Source: Nocardioides salarius (GTDB taxonomy: Bacteria; Actinomycetota; Actinomycetes; Propionibacteriales; Nocardioidaceae). Taken from it: 64,000 nt of DNA. The notes under the pieces were generated by a model. The model saw only the letters and a list, made by a program, of their open reading frames with translations. It had not been told where the DNA came from and made no database searches. The stretch lies in assembly GCF_016907435.1 (NCBI RefSeq), contig NZ_JAFBBZ010000001.1, positions 4,154,001-4,218,000 on the forward strand, in the 5' to 3' direction. Below, in pieces: positions 38,944-47,298 of the stretch (positions are counted from its first letter, which is position 1; each line of letters starts with the position of its first letter). Made by a program: the position numbers and the translations under genes.

Positions 38944-39234
38944 ATGGCCACCGACTACGACGCACCGCGCAAGAACGAGGAAGACCAGTCCGAGGAGAGC
39001 ATCGAGGAGCTCAAGGCTCGCCGCCACGACAAGAACTCCGGCAAGGTCGACGAGGACGAGACCGAGGCCGCTGAGTCCTTCGAGCTCCCCGGCGCCGACC
39101 TGTCGCACGAGGAGCTGGCGGTCGAGGTGAAGCCCAAGCAGGAGGACGAGTTCACCTGCATGAGCTGCTTCCTGGTGCACCACCGCTCGCAGCTGGCCGA
39201 CGAGAAGAAGCTCATCTGCCGCGACTGCGTCTGA
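38944..39234 (+). CDS. DUF4193 family protein (zinc-ribbon-like)
   Basis: Encodes 96 residues, very acidic, with Lys/Glu-rich helices at the N-terminus and a C-terminal CMSCFLVHHRSQLADEKKLICRDCV that gives two C-x2-C pairs, a likely zinc site. The family is conserved in actinobacteria (Rv2699c in M. tuberculosis) without known function. A GAGG 5 nt before the ATG and a good upstream leader fix the start. A strong terminator follows. Confidence 0.93.
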   Translation: MATDYDAPRKNEEDQSEESIEELKARRHDKNSGKVDEDETEAAESFELPGADLSHEELAVEVKPKQEDEFTCMSCFLVHHRSQLADEKKLICRDCV

Positions 39235-39251
39235 GCAGCCGCACCACGCCA

Positions 39252-39286
39252 CGAAGGCCCGGTCCCCCGTGGGGGCCGGGCCTTCG
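39252..39286. terminator. Hairpin terminator between DUF4193 and DUF4235 genes
   Basis: Arms 39252-39268 and 39271-39286 pair over 16 bp with one bulged T; lies between convergent stop codons. Confidence 0.8.
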
Positions 39287-39304
39287 GCGTGCGGGGTCGA
39301 GCGC

Positions 39305-39598
39305 CTACTGACCGTCCTTCTGCAGCGGCGGGGGCAGGTGGCCGGTGGAGCGGGTGTAGTACTCCGCCGCCCGGCGCTGGGCCAGCATCCGGGCCAGCGA
39401 GGCGACGGCGCCGGTGGCCAGCGCCCAGGTCACCGCCTCCCAGACGTCGACGTCGGGGTCGGCCGGGTTGGCGGGGGGCTTGCGCCGCGCCGCCGTCTTC
39501 CAGGACGCCTCGAGCGCCTTGCGGGCCGCGACCGCCGCGCCCACCGAGGAGCCGAGCGACATGAGAGACCAGACCTTGGAGCCACCACCGGATGCCAT
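39305..39598 (-). CDS. DUF4235 domain-containing membrane protein
   Basis: Encodes 97 residues. Two weak hydrophobic segments (about 10-28 and 50-68) surround an Arg/Lys-Pro linker; the KVWSLMSLGSSVGAAVAARKALEASWK start is typical of DUF4235, an actinobacterial family of unknown role. The TAG stop of the upstream DUF3093 gene is also the first three bases of TAGGGT, 7 nt before this ATG, so it may have its own leaderless promoter within the operon. Confidence 0.88.
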   Translation of the reverse strand: MASGGGSKVWSLMSLGSSVGAAVAARKALEASWKTAARRKPPANPADPDVDVWEAVTWALATGAVASLARMLAQRRAAEYYTRSTGHLPPPLQKDGQ

Positions 39599-39605
39599 GG
39601 GCGCG

Positions 39606-39611
39606 ACCCTA
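39606..39611 (-). promoter_or_regulatory. -10 hexamer of DUF4235 gene overlapping the DUF3093 stop codon
   Basis: TAGGGT on the minus strand, 7 nt before the ATG at 39598; the TAG (39611-39609) ends the DUF3093 gene. Confidence 0.5.
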
Positions 39612-40094
39612 CCCAGTGCTGCCGGAGGGCGGGGCCACCCGGGCGGAGGACGTGCGCAGGACCTCGGCGAGGTCGTCGGGGCGCCGGCTGCTCATCAGCC
39701 AGTAGGGCGTGGGGTCGGCGGGGTCGCTGACCTCGACGCGCACCGCGCGCTTGCGGTAGGGACGCAGCAGCAGGTAGGCGCGGGCGTCGGCCTCGACCCC
39801 GGCCGCGCGGCGGGCCCCCTCGGCGTCGAGGGCCTGCACCGCGCCCAGGTGCCGCACCTCGATGCGGGCCCGGCCGGCGCGCAGCACGCCGTCGGCGACG
39901 CTGATCACCGGGGAGCCGTAGCCCAGCAGCAGCGCGGCCAGCAGCGCCACGGCCACGCCGGTGATCGCCCAGGCCAGCGCCTCGGGCACCGCCACGATCA
40001 CGGCCAGCCACAGGCTGGCCACCAGCATCGTGCCCTGCACCCACCAGCGCAGCGGCACCGAGAGTCGCTCGCGGTAGGTCGGGGTCGCGTCCAC
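39609..40094 (-). CDS. DUF3093 family membrane protein
   Basis: Encodes 161 residues. It begins TYRERLSVPLRWWVQGTML and has two adjacent membrane helices (about 20-65) followed by a soluble beta-rich part ending in PYWLMSSRRPDDLAEVLR; these are the features of DUF3093 (Rv2698-like). Function unknown. The GTG at 40094 is chosen because conserved sequence starts there and GGGAG lies about 9 nt upstream. It is divergent from dut, as in mycobacteria. Confidence 0.88.
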   Translation of the reverse strand: MDATPTYRERLSVPLRWWVQGTMLVASLWLAVIVAVPEALAWAITGVAVALLAALLLGYGSPVISVADGVLRAGRARIEVRHLGAVQALDAEGARRAAGVEADARAYLLLRPYRKRAVRVEVSDPADPTPYWLMSSRRPDDLAEVLRTSSARVAPPSGSTG

Positions 40095-40132
40095 GGCCCG
40101 ATTCTCCCACCCGGGCGCCGAGGGCGATGACC

Positions 40133-40138
40133 TAGGGT
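40133..40138 (+). promoter_or_regulatory. -10 hexamer for leaderless dut
   Basis: TAGGGT, 7 nt before the GTG at 40146. Confidence 0.55.
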
Positions 40139-40145
40139 CCCGTGC

Positions 40146-40646
40146 GTGAGCGACCCCGCACCCGTACCCCCACCCGCAGGCCAGGCCCCCGACCCGCACG
40201 AGCTGCCCGTCCAGGTGGTCCGCCTCGACGCCGACCTGCCGCTGCCGGCGTACGCGCACCCCGGCGACGCCGGCGCCGACCTGCTGACCACCGTCGACGT
40301 GCGCCTCGAGCCGGGCGAGCGGGCCCTGGTGCCGACGGGCATCGCGCTCGCGCTCCCGACCGGGTACGTCGCGCTGGTGCACCCGCGCTCCGGCCTCGCC
40401 GCGCGCCACGGCGTCTCCATCGTCAACAGCCCCGGCACCGTCGACGCGGGCTACCGCGGCGAGGTCAAGGTGCTGCTGGTCAACCTCGACCCCCGCGAGC
40501 CGGTCGAGCTGCGCCGCGGGGACCGGGTGGCCCAGCTGGTGCTGCAGCGCGTCGAGCGTGCGCGCTTCGTCGAGGTCGAGGCGCTGCCTTCGTCGCCCCG
40601 GGGCGCCGGGGGCTACGGTTCTACAGGTGGGTTCGCCTCGACCTGA
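40146..40646 (+). CDS. dut: dUTP diphosphatase
   Basis: Encodes 166 residues with the five trimeric dUTPase motifs: [51 protein letters not shown], and the C-terminal arm [11 protein letters not shown]. It hydrolyses dUTP to dUMP, preventing uracil in DNA and feeding dTMP synthesis. An N-terminal Pro-rich extension of about 15 residues precedes the fold. It leads a plus-strand operon with DUF3710, an OB-fold protein and DUF3159. Confidence 0.96.
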   Translation: MSDPAPVPPPAGQAPDPHELPVQVVRLDADLPLPAYAHPGDAGADLLTTVDVRLEPGERALVPTGIALALPTGYVALVHPRSGLAARHGVSIVNSPGTVDAGYRGEVKVLLVNLDPREPVELRRGDRVAQLVLQRVERARFVEVEALPSSPRGAGGYGSTGGFAST

Positions 40647-40711
40647 GGCAGCCACCCGCCCAGCCAGCCACACCACAGCACAGCACCGACCACCCTCGAG
40701 GAGCCCCGCCA

Positions 40712-41416
40712 GTGAAGTTCCGCCGCAAGTCCGACGCCACCGAGTCCGCCGGGGCAGCCGAGGCTGCGCAGGAGACGCCGGCGGCGGCGCCGGAGGGTCC
40801 CTTCGACGCGGCCGACCTCCCCGAGCTGCCCGAGGGCCTGCAGCGCATCGACCTGGGCTCGCTGCTCGTCGTGGTGCCCGAGGGGCTCGAGCTGCGGCTG
40901 CAGGTCGACGAGGCCACCGAGGAGATCCAGGCCGTGCTGCTCGCCGGCGCCGACGGTGCGATCGAGCTGCGCGCCTTCGCCGCCCCGCGCGGCGGCGACC
41001 TGTGGGGCGACGTGCGCCCGCAGATCGCGGCCGACATGGTCCAGCGCGGCGGCACCGCCACCGAGCAGGAGGGCCGCTACGGCACCGAGCTGCTCTGCGA
41101 GCTGACCCGCACGATGCCCGACGGGCGCACCGGCAAGCAGCTCTCGCGCATCCTGGGCGTCAACGGCAACCGCTGGATGCTGCGCGCCACCCTGATCGGT
41201 GCGCCCGCCCGCGGCAGCGACGTCGCCGAGCCGTGGCTCAGCGCGCTGACCCAGGTCGGCGTCGAGCGCGGCCAGGGCGCGATGCCCGTCGGCGAGGCCC
41301 TCGACCTGGTGCTGCCCGAGGGTGCGCGCCGGGTCGGCCCGGCCGTGGCCCCCGGCACCAAGGACGACCGGGGCCGCTCCACCGACCACCCGCACTTCGG
41401 CCACGACCACGACTGA
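40712..41416 (+). CDS. DUF3710 family protein
   Basis: Encodes 234 residues. After an Ala/Glu-rich N-terminus the conserved core runs from PFDAADLPELPEGLQRIDLGSLLVVVPEG to MPVGEALDLVLPEG; this is the DUF3710 family (Rv2696c-like), unknown in function. The C-terminus is His/Asp-rich (DHPHFGHDHD), perhaps metal-binding. GGAG 8 nt before the GTG sets the start. Confidence 0.9.
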   Translation: MKFRRKSDATESAGAAEAAQETPAAAPEGPFDAADLPELPEGLQRIDLGSLLVVVPEGLELRLQVDEATEEIQAVLLAGADGAIELRAFAAPRGGDLWGDVRPQIAADMVQRGGTATEQEGRYGTELLCELTRTMPDGRTGKQLSRILGVNGNRWMLRATLIGAPARGSDVAEPWLSALTQVGVERGQGAMPVGEALDLVLPEGARRVGPAVAPGTKDDRGRSTDHPHFGHDHD

Positions 41417-41422
41417 GGACCG

Positions 41423-41785
41423 ATGCCCGACAAGAGCCGCCTGCGGCGCAGCATCAGCCGGTGGGCCAACAGCTCCGACCAGGAGGCGCGCGACCTGCGC
41501 CGCACCTACACCGAGCCGGGCACCGACTGCATCGCCGACGTGACCGACCGCTCGCGGGTGCGCCTGCGCGGCAGGCTGCGCACCGTCACGCTGCGCCCGC
41601 GCGGCGGCGTACCGGCGCTGGAGGCCGAGCTCTTCGACGGCTCGGGCTCGATCACCGTCGTGTGGCTGGGCCGGCGCCGCATCGCCGGCATCAACCCGGG
41701 CGTGGCGATGTCGGTGGAGGGCCGCATCGGCACCCAGGACGGCGTGCGCGTCATCTACAACCCCCGATACGAGCTGATCCCGTGA
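41423..41785 (+). CDS. OB-fold nucleic acid-binding domain protein
   Basis: Encodes 120 residues. A basic N-terminal helix (RLRRSISRWANSS) precedes a single OB-fold (strands VRLRGRLRTVTLRP, LEAELFDGSGSITVVWLG, AMSVEGRIGTQDGVRVIYNP). It corresponds to Rv2694c in the mycobacterial block. Such folds bind DNA, RNA or tRNA; the target here is unknown. It is 6 bp after DUF3710 and overlaps DUF3159 by GTGA. Confidence 0.88.
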   Translation: MPDKSRLRRSISRWANSSDQEARDLRRTYTEPGTDCIADVTDRSRVRLRGRLRTVTLRPRGGVPALEAELFDGSGSITVVWLGRRRIAGINPGVAMSVEGRIGTQDGVRVIYNPRYELIP

Positions 41786-42507
41786 ACGCCCCCACCCCGG
41801 ACGTCGAGACCGTCGAGTCGGTCGTGCGCAGCCAGCTGGCCAAGGCGCTCGGCGGGCGCCGGGGCATGGTCGAGGCGGCGGTGCCGACGCTGCTCTTCAC
41901 CGTCGTGTGGCTCTCCACCAAGCAGCTGCAGGTCGCGCTGGTCGTCAGCGTCGCCGCGGCGGTGCTGGCGCTCGCGGTGCGCCTGGTGCAGCGCTCGACG
42001 GTCCAGTTCGCCCTCAACGCGCTCTTCGGCATCGGCATCGGCTGGTTCTTCGTCACTCTCGCAGCCCGCCGCGGCGGCAGCGAGGACGAGCAGGCGCTGG
42101 CCTACTTCCTGCCCGGCATCCTCTACAACGGCGGGTACGCCGTGCTGCTCGTCCTGACCGTGCTCATCGGCTGGCCGCTGGTCGGCTTCATGGTCGGGAG
42201 CGTGACCGGCGACGCGACCGCCTGGCACTCCGACAGGCAGGTGGTGCGCCTGACCAGCACCCTGACCTGGCTGCTCGCGGCGCCCTGCGTGCTGCGCGTC
42301 GTGGTGCAGGGCCCGATCTGGCTGGGCGGCTGGTCGGAGGCGATCGCCGCCGAGACCGCGATCGCGGTGCTCGGGGTGCTCAAGATCGTGCTGGGCTGGC
42401 CCCTGCAGCTGGCCGCGCTGGCGGCGATGATGTGGGTGCTCGGTCGCAACCACACCCCTGTCGAGCGTGGCCGGGCCGCCGACCAGCAGACCCCGCAGTC
42501 GACCTAG
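41782..42507 (+). CDS. DUF3159 family membrane protein
   Basis: Encodes 241 residues with about six hydrophobic segments; the start VESVVRSQLAKALGGRRGMVEAAVPTLLFTVVWL and the later WPLVGFMVGSVTGDATAWH are DUF3159 features (Rv2693c-like). It may be an intracellular-type multispan protein of unknown transport role. It overlaps the OB-fold gene by GTGA and shares a CTAG with the convergent TrkA gene, each strand reading TAG as stop. Confidence 0.88.
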   Translation: MNAPTPDVETVESVVRSQLAKALGGRRGMVEAAVPTLLFTVVWLSTKQLQVALVVSVAAAVLALAVRLVQRSTVQFALNALFGIGIGWFFVTLAARRGGSEDEQALAYFLPGILYNGGYAVLLVLTVLIGWPLVGFMVGSVTGDATAWHSDRQVVRLTSTLTWLLAAPCVLRVVVQGPIWLGGWSEAIAAETAIAVLGVLKIVLGWPLQLAALAAMMWVLGRNHTPVERGRAADQQTPQST

Positions 42508-43175
42508 CCGCCGTGGGTGGAGGGTGCCAGCAGCCGCTCGAGCTCGTCCTCCTTCTCGGCCGGCACGACGAGCAGCAGCTCGTCGCCCGACTCCACCGGC
42601 TGCTCGGCGCTCGGCACGTAGACCTGCCCGTCGCGCAGGATGGTGACCAGCGCGCAGTTGTCGGGCAGCGGGATCAGGCCGCTGGGCTTGCCGACGTACG
42701 GCGAGTCGGCGGGCAGCGTCATCTCGACCAGGTTGGCCTTGCCCTGGCGGAAGGTGAACAGGCGCACCAGGTCGCCGACGGTGACGGCCTCCTCGACCAG
42801 CGCCGACATGATGCGCGGGGTCGAGACGTTGACGTCGACGCCCCAGGCCTCGCTGAAGAGCCACTCGTTGTTGGGGTGGTTGACGCGACCCACGGTGCGC
42901 GGCACCCCGAACTCGGTCTTGGCCAGCAGCGAGGCGACCAGGTTGGCCTTGTCGTCGCCGGTGGCCGAGATCAGCACGTCGCAGCGCTCCAGGCGCGCCT
43001 CGGTCAGCGAGGACATCTCGCAGCAGTCGGCCAGCAGCCACTCGGCTCCGGGCACGCGCTCGGGCTTGATCGAGCCCGCGTTCTTGTCGATCAGCAGCAC
43101 TTCGTGGCCGTTGGTGATCAGCTCGCGGGCGATGGAGCGGCCCACGGCGCCGGCTCCGGCGATGGCGACGCGCAT
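42504..43175 (-). CDS. TrkA-type potassium uptake regulatory protein (second of two, CeoC-like)
   Basis: Encodes 223 residues: an RCK-N Rossmann domain with GAGAVGRSIARELITNGHEVLLID (about 6-29) and a C-terminal RCK-C domain (about 135-215). It is expected to bind NAD(H) on the cytosolic side of a Trk potassium channel and gate it. The Shine-Dalgarno GGAGGAG lies inside the end of the upstream gene, and the two genes share one base in TGATG, so translation is coupled. The pair matches ceoB-ceoC (Rv2691-Rv2692) of mycobacteria. No Trk membrane subunit is next to it; the APC gene alongside is divergent. Confidence 0.92.
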   Translation of the reverse strand: MRVAIAGAGAVGRSIARELITNGHEVLLIDKNAGSIKPERVPGAEWLLADCCEMSSLTEARLERCDVLISATGDDKANLVASLLAKTEFGVPRTVGRVNHPNNEWLFSEAWGVDVNVSTPRIMSALVEEAVTVGDLVRLFTFRQGKANLVEMTLPADSPYVGKPSGLIPLPDNCALVTILRDGQVYVPSAEQPVESGDELLLVVPAEKEDELERLLAPSTHGG

Positions 43176-43837
43176 CAGTTCTCCTCCGGGCCGTTGTCGA
43201 GCCGCTCGTAGGTGTGGGCGGCGTTCTCCTCGCGGATCACCAGGTGCAGCATGTCGCCCTCCTGCAGGACGGTCTCGCGCACCGGCAGCATGCCCTCGCC
43301 CAGGCGGTCGATCCAGGCGATCCGGCTGCGGGTCTGGACCTGCAGGTCGATGGTGCGGCTGCCGATCCAGATCTCGGGCACCGTGATGTGGTCGACGCGG
43401 ATGGTGCCGCTGGGGTCGCGGAAGTCGGGCTCGGCGCCCGCGGGGAGGATCCGGCGCAGCACCTGGTCGGCGGTCCACTTCACGGTGGCCACGGTGGTGA
43501 TGCCCAGGCGCTGGTAGACCTCGGCACGGCCCGGGTCGTAGATGCGCGCCACGACCTGCTGGATGCCGAAGGTCTCACGCGCCACCCGGGCGGCGATGAT
43601 GTTGGAGTTGTCGCCGCTGGAGACCGCGGCGAACGCGTCGGCGCGGCGGATGCCGGCCTTCTCCAGGACCTCCTGGTCGAAGCCGATGCCGGCGACCTTG
43701 TCGCCGTTGAAGGCGGGCCCCAGGCGTCGGAACGCATCGGGTTCGCTGTCGATGATCGACACCGTGTGGTTCCGGTCCTCGAGGCTGTTGGCCAGGGTCG
43801 AACCCACCCGGCCGCAGCCCATGATCACAACGTGCAC
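43175..43837 (-). CDS. TrkA-type potassium uptake regulatory protein (first of two, CeoB-like)
   Basis: Encodes 220 residues with the NAD-binding GCGRVGSTLANSLEDRNHTVSIID (about 7-30), the acidic strand end for ribose binding, and an RCK-C domain (about 130-210). It and the following TrkA-like gene probably form a hetero-oligomeric gating ring. The GTG at 43837 is preferred over a longer start because TACCGT lies 6 nt upstream and conserved sequence begins at once. It is divergent from the APC permease, 58 bp apart, so the two may share regulation. Confidence 0.92.
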   Translation of the reverse strand: MHVVIMGCGRVGSTLANSLEDRNHTVSIIDSEPDAFRRLGPAFNGDKVAGIGFDQEVLEKAGIRRADAFAAVSSGDNSNIIAARVARETFGIQQVVARIYDPGRAEVYQRLGITTVATVKWTADQVLRRILPAGAEPDFRDPSGTIRVDHITVPEIWIGSRTIDLQVQTRSRIAWIDRLGEGMLPVRETVLQEGDMLHLVIREENAAHTYERLDNGPEEN

Positions 43838-43843
43838 GGGGCC

Positions 43844-43849
43844 ACGGTA
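43844..43849 (-). promoter_or_regulatory. -10 hexamer for leaderless TrkA gene
   Basis: TACCGT on the minus strand, 6 nt before the GTG at 43837. Confidence 0.5.
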
Positions 43850-43881
43850 GCCGCAACGCCGCTCGAGCGGCGCCGGTGCCG

Positions 43882-43887
43882 TAGCCT
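43882..43887 (+). promoter_or_regulatory. -10 hexamer for leaderless APC permease gene
   Basis: TAGCCT, 8 nt before the GTG at 43896. Confidence 0.45.
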
Positions 43888-43895
43888 TCCGGCTC

Positions 43896-45938
43896 GTGAG
43901 TGTCGGAGACGTCTCCAAACGCATCCTGCTGGGGCGCAAGCTGCGCAGCTCCCAGCTGGGCGAGACGTTGCTCCCCAAGCGCATCGCGCTGCCGGTCTTC
44001 GCCTCCGACGCGCTGTCCTCGGTGGCCTACGCGCCCGACGAGGTCTTCATCATGCTCTCCCTGGCGGGGGCCTCGGCCTACGTGTGGTCGTGGAAGGTCG
44101 CCCTGGCGGTCGCGGTGGTGATGGCGGCGGTGATCGCCTCCTACCGCCAGACCGTGCACGCCTACCCCTCGGGCGGCGGCGACTACGAGGTGGCCAAGGT
44201 CAACCTCGGCGTCACCGCCGGCACCACGGTGGCCAGCGCGCTGCTGGTCGACTACGTGCTCACGGTGGCCGTCTCGATCTCGGCCGGCGCGCAGTACGCC
44301 GCCTCCGCGGTGCCGGCGCTCAGCGGCCACGAGGCCAGCTTCGCCGCCGCGCTGGTGGTGCTGCTGATGGCGATGAACCTGCGCGGCATCCGTGAGTCGG
44401 GGGCGTTCTTCGCGGTGCCGACCTATGCCTTCATGGTGGCGATGGCGGCCATGGTGGGCTGGGGCGCCTGGCAGTGGTGGAGCGGCGACCTGCGCCCCGC
44501 CGAGAGCGCCGACATCACCATCACCCCGGCCACCGGCTTCGAGGAGCCGCTGACCACGATCGGGCTGATGTTCCTGCTCGCGCGGGCCTTCTCCTCCGGC
44601 GCCGCGGCGCTGACCGGCGTCGAGGCGATCTCCAACGGGGTGCCCGCCTTCCGGCGGCCCAAGAGCCGCAACGCGGCCACCACCCTGGCGCTGCTGGGCG
44701 CGATCGCGATCGCGATGATGATCAGCGTCATCGTGCTGGCCCGCGAGATCGGGGTGCGGCTGGTCGACCCCGACGAGTTCGACCGGCTCTCGCGCGGTGG
44801 CGGGCCGGTGCCCGCCGACTACGACCAGCACACCGTGATCTCGCAGATCGCCGAGTCGGTCTTCACCGGCTTCCCCCCGGGCTTCTACCTGACCGTGACC
44901 GTCACCGGCGTGATCCTGGTGCTGGCCGCCAACACCGCCTTCAACGGCTTCCCGGTGCTCGGCTCGATCCTGGCCCAGGACGGCCTGGCCCCGCGGGCGC
45001 TCGGCTCGCGCGGCGACCGCCTGGCCTACTCCAACGGCATCGTCTTCCTCGCCGCGATGGCGATCGCCCTGATCTGGATCTTCGACGCCGAGCCGACCCG
45101 CCTCATCCAGCTCTACATCGTGGGCGTCTTCGTCTCCTTCAACCTCTCGCAGCTGGGCATGATCCGGCACTGGACCCGGGAGCTGCAGGGCGAGCACGAC
45201 CCGGCGGTGCGCGGGCGGATGCAGCGCTCGCGGGTCATCAACGCCACCGGCCTGTCCTTCACCGCCGTGGTCCTCGTGATCGTGCTCATCACCAAGTTCC
45301 TCGCCGGCGCCTGGATCACCATCCTGGCGATGGGCACCTTCTACGTCCTGATGCGCGCCATCCACGGGCACTACGAGCGGGTCTCCGACGAGCTGGCCGC
45401 CGACGAGGAGGACCGGGTCCTGCCGACCCGGGTGCACGCCATCGTGCTGGTCTCCAAGCTCCACAAGCCGACGCTGCGCGCGTTGGCCTTCGCCCAGGCC
45501 AGCAGGCCCAACACCCTCGAGGGCGTCTACGTCGCCACCGACGCGCGGGCCACCGCGCGCCTGATGGAGGAGTGGGACGAGCGGCGCATGGACGTGCCGC
45601 TCAAGGTGCTGCACTCGCCCTACCGCGAGCTGGTGCGCCCCATCGTCGAGTACGCCACCGAGATCCGCCGGGCCAACCCGCGTGGCGTGGTGGCCGTCTA
45701 CATCCCCGAGTACGTCGTGGGCCGGTGGTGGGAGCAGCTGCTGCACAACCAGACCGCGCTGCGGCTCAAGGGTCGTCTGCTGTTCACCCCGGGGGTCATG
45801 GTCACCTCGGTGCCCTACCAGCTGCGGTCCTCGCAGATCGCCCGCGAGCGCGAGGAGCGCGACGAGTTCCGCGTCCGTCCCGGCGACCTGCGCAGCGGGC
45901 GCGTCGACCCGCGCGGTCGGCGGGGGCGGGACCGGTGA
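43896..45938 (+). CDS. APC family permease (KUP/amino-acid-type, Rv2690c-like)
   Basis: Encodes 680 residues. About twelve membrane segments span residues 30-490, with the APC TM1-like LPVFASDALSSVAYAPDEVF, and a cytosolic domain of about 170 residues follows that includes a USP-like fold (VLVSKLHKPTLRALAFAQASRPNTLEGVYVATD). It is close to Rv2690c of M. tuberculosis. Linked to two TrkA genes, it might move potassium or be a K-coupled amino-acid permease; the substrate is not determined. It overlaps the methyltransferase gene by GTGA. Confidence 0.88.
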   Translation: MSVGDVSKRILLGRKLRSSQLGETLLPKRIALPVFASDALSSVAYAPDEVFIMLSLAGASAYVWSWKVALAVAVVMAAVIASYRQTVHAYPSGGGDYEVAKVNLGVTAGTTVASALLVDYVLTVAVSISAGAQYAASAVPALSGHEASFAAALVVLLMAMNLRGIRESGAFFAVPTYAFMVAMAAMVGWGAWQWWSGDLRPAESADITITPATGFEEPLTTIGLMFLLARAFSSGAAALTGVEAISNGVPAFRRPKSRNAATTLALLGAIAIAMMISVIVLAREIGVRLVDPDEFDRLSRGGGPVPADYDQHTVISQIAESVFTGFPPGFYLTVTVTGVILVLAANTAFNGFPVLGSILAQDGLAPRALGSRGDRLAYSNGIVFLAAMAIALIWIFDAEPTRLIQLYIVGVFVSFNLSQLGMIRHWTRELQGEHDPAVRGRMQRSRVINATGLSFTAVVLVIVLITKFLAGAWITILAMGTFYVLMRAIHGHYERVSDELAADEEDRVLPTRVHAIVLVSKLHKPTLRALAFAQASRPNTLEGVYVATDARATARLMEEWDERRMDVPLKVLHSPYRELVRPIVEYATEIRRANPRGVVAVYIPEYVVGRWWEQLLHNQTALRLKGRLLFTPGVMVTSVPYQLRSSQIAREREERDEFRVRPGDLRSGRVDPRGRRGRDR

Positions 45939-47122
45939 GCCGGCACCCCCGCGCGCGCCGTCAGCGCGGTCGGTCCCGCGTCGGGGAGCGCTTCGAGGTC
46001 GAGGTCGGCCCGGTCGCCCACGGTGGGCACTGCGTGGCCCGCGTGCCCACGAGCAGCGCCCCCGACGCGCCGCTGCGCGTGGTGTTCGTGCGCCATGCCG
46101 TGCCGGGCGAGCGGGTGGTCCTGCAGGTCACCGAGGGCACCGACGGCGACAAGTTCTGGCGGGCCGACGCCGTCGAGGTGCTCGAGGCCTCGCCGGAGCG
46201 CGTGGTCCCGCCGTGCCCGTTCGCGGGGCCGGGTCTGTGCGGAGGCTGCGACTTCCAGCACGTCTCGCTGCCGCACCAGCGTGCTCTCAAGACCGCGGTC
46301 GTGCGGGAGCAGCTCTCGCGCCTGGCCAGGATCGACAGCGACGTGGAGGTCGAGCCGGTCGCCGGTGACCTGCCCGAGCAGCTCGCCGGGCTGCGCTGGC
46401 GCACCCGGGTCTCCTACGTCGACCTTGGTGACGGGCGGCGGGGGATGCGCAAGCACCGCTCGCGCGCGACCGTCGAGGTCGACGACTGCCGCATCGCCCA
46501 CCCCGACGCCCGTGAGCCGGCCCCCGGCTCGCTCGAGGAGCAGGTCGCCACCGGTGCGGGGGAGCACCGGTTCGCCGTGGCCGCCGACGGCTTCTGGCAG
46601 GTGCACCCCGGCGCGCCGGCCACCCTGGTGACGACGGTCCTGGAGATGCTCGAGCCACAGGCGGGGGAGCGGGTCCTCGACCTGTACGCCGGCGTCGGGC
46701 TCTTCGCGCGCTTCCTCGCCGACGCGGTCGGCCCCGAGGGGCAGGTCGTGGCGGTCGAGGGCGACCGCACCGCGAGCCTGCACGCGCGCACCAACCTGGC
46801 CGGCGCACCGGCCCGTGTCGAGACCGCCTGCGGCGACGTGGCCGAGGTGCTGGCGTCGGCGTACGACGAGCCGTTCGACCTGGTGGTCCTCGACCCGCCC
46901 CGCGAGGGTGCCAAGCGGGCCGTCGTCGACGCCGTCGTCGCCCGCTCGCCGCGTCGGATCGCCTACGTGGCCTGCGACCCCGCGGCACTCGCCCGCGACC
47001 TGGCCCTGCTGGCCGAGCGGGGCTACGAGCTGAAGGCGCTGCGCGCCTTCGACCTCTTCCCGATGACGCACCACGTCGAATGCGTCGCGTTGCTGACGAA
47101 AACCGGCTCTGACCTGCGGTGA
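45935..47122 (+). CDS. Class I SAM-dependent RNA methyltransferase (TrmA/RumA family, TRAM domain)
   Basis: Encodes 395 residues. An N-terminal TRAM domain (about 15-85) is followed by the iron-sulfur cysteines Cys94, Cys102 and Cys105 (CPFAGPGLCGGC), the SAM-binding LDLYAGVGLFARFLA, and the catalytic Cys in YVACDPAALARDLALL. These enzymes methylate C5 of uridine in tRNA or rRNA. It is the last gene of the conserved core block (Rv2689c-like). Base composition falls immediately after residue 385, and an integrase gene lies 184 bp beyond, so its 3' end is the likely insertion site of the mobile element. Confidence 0.92.
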   Translation: MSRHPRARRQRGRSRVGERFEVEVGPVAHGGHCVARVPTSSAPDAPLRVVFVRHAVPGERVVLQVTEGTDGDKFWRADAVEVLEASPERVVPPCPFAGPGLCGGCDFQHVSLPHQRALKTAVVREQLSRLARIDSDVEVEPVAGDLPEQLAGLRWRTRVSYVDLGDGRRGMRKHRSRATVEVDDCRIAHPDAREPAPGSLEEQVATGAGEHRFAVAADGFWQVHPGAPATLVTTVLEMLEPQAGERVLDLYAGVGLFARFLADAVGPEGQVVAVEGDRTASLHARTNLAGAPARVETACGDVAEVLASAYDEPFDLVVLDPPREGAKRAVVDAVVARSPRRIAYVACDPAALARDLALLAERGYELKALRAFDLFPMTHHVECVALLTKTGSDLR

Positions 47123-47165
47123 TGCAAGTCGGGGTGTTGGCGCAGGCCTCGAAAATCGGGGCTTA

Positions 47166-47187
47166 GGGCGCACTTTGGGCGCACTTT
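47166..47187 (+). repeat. 11-bp direct tandem repeat near the integrase
   Basis: GGGCGCACTTT occurs twice without a gap (47166-47176 and 47177-47187). Such repeats next to integrase genes often are arm-type binding sites. Confidence 0.5.
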
Positions 47188-47220
47188 GAGTTTGAGACCG
47201 GTTCAGATGCCGGGCCTGGA

Positions 47221-47298
47221 GACCCCCGAGAACGCGAGAAACGGCCCGTAGACCGACGCGTAGTGCAAAGAGGGCTCACGGGGCCGTTCCGGGGGTCT
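47221..47298 (-). terminator. Imperfect hairpin downstream of the integrase gene
   Basis: AACGGCCC (47240-47247) pairs with GGGCCGTT (47281-47288), flanked by GACCCCCG (47221-47228) pairing with CGGGGGTC (47291-47298). Located just after the integrase stop on the minus strand. Confidence 0.45.

Noticed and set aside
44474-45934. Extension of the methyltransferase frame upstream through the APC gene
   Set aside because: Out-of-frame shadow of the APC permease; the real start is the GTG at 45935 coupled by GTGA.
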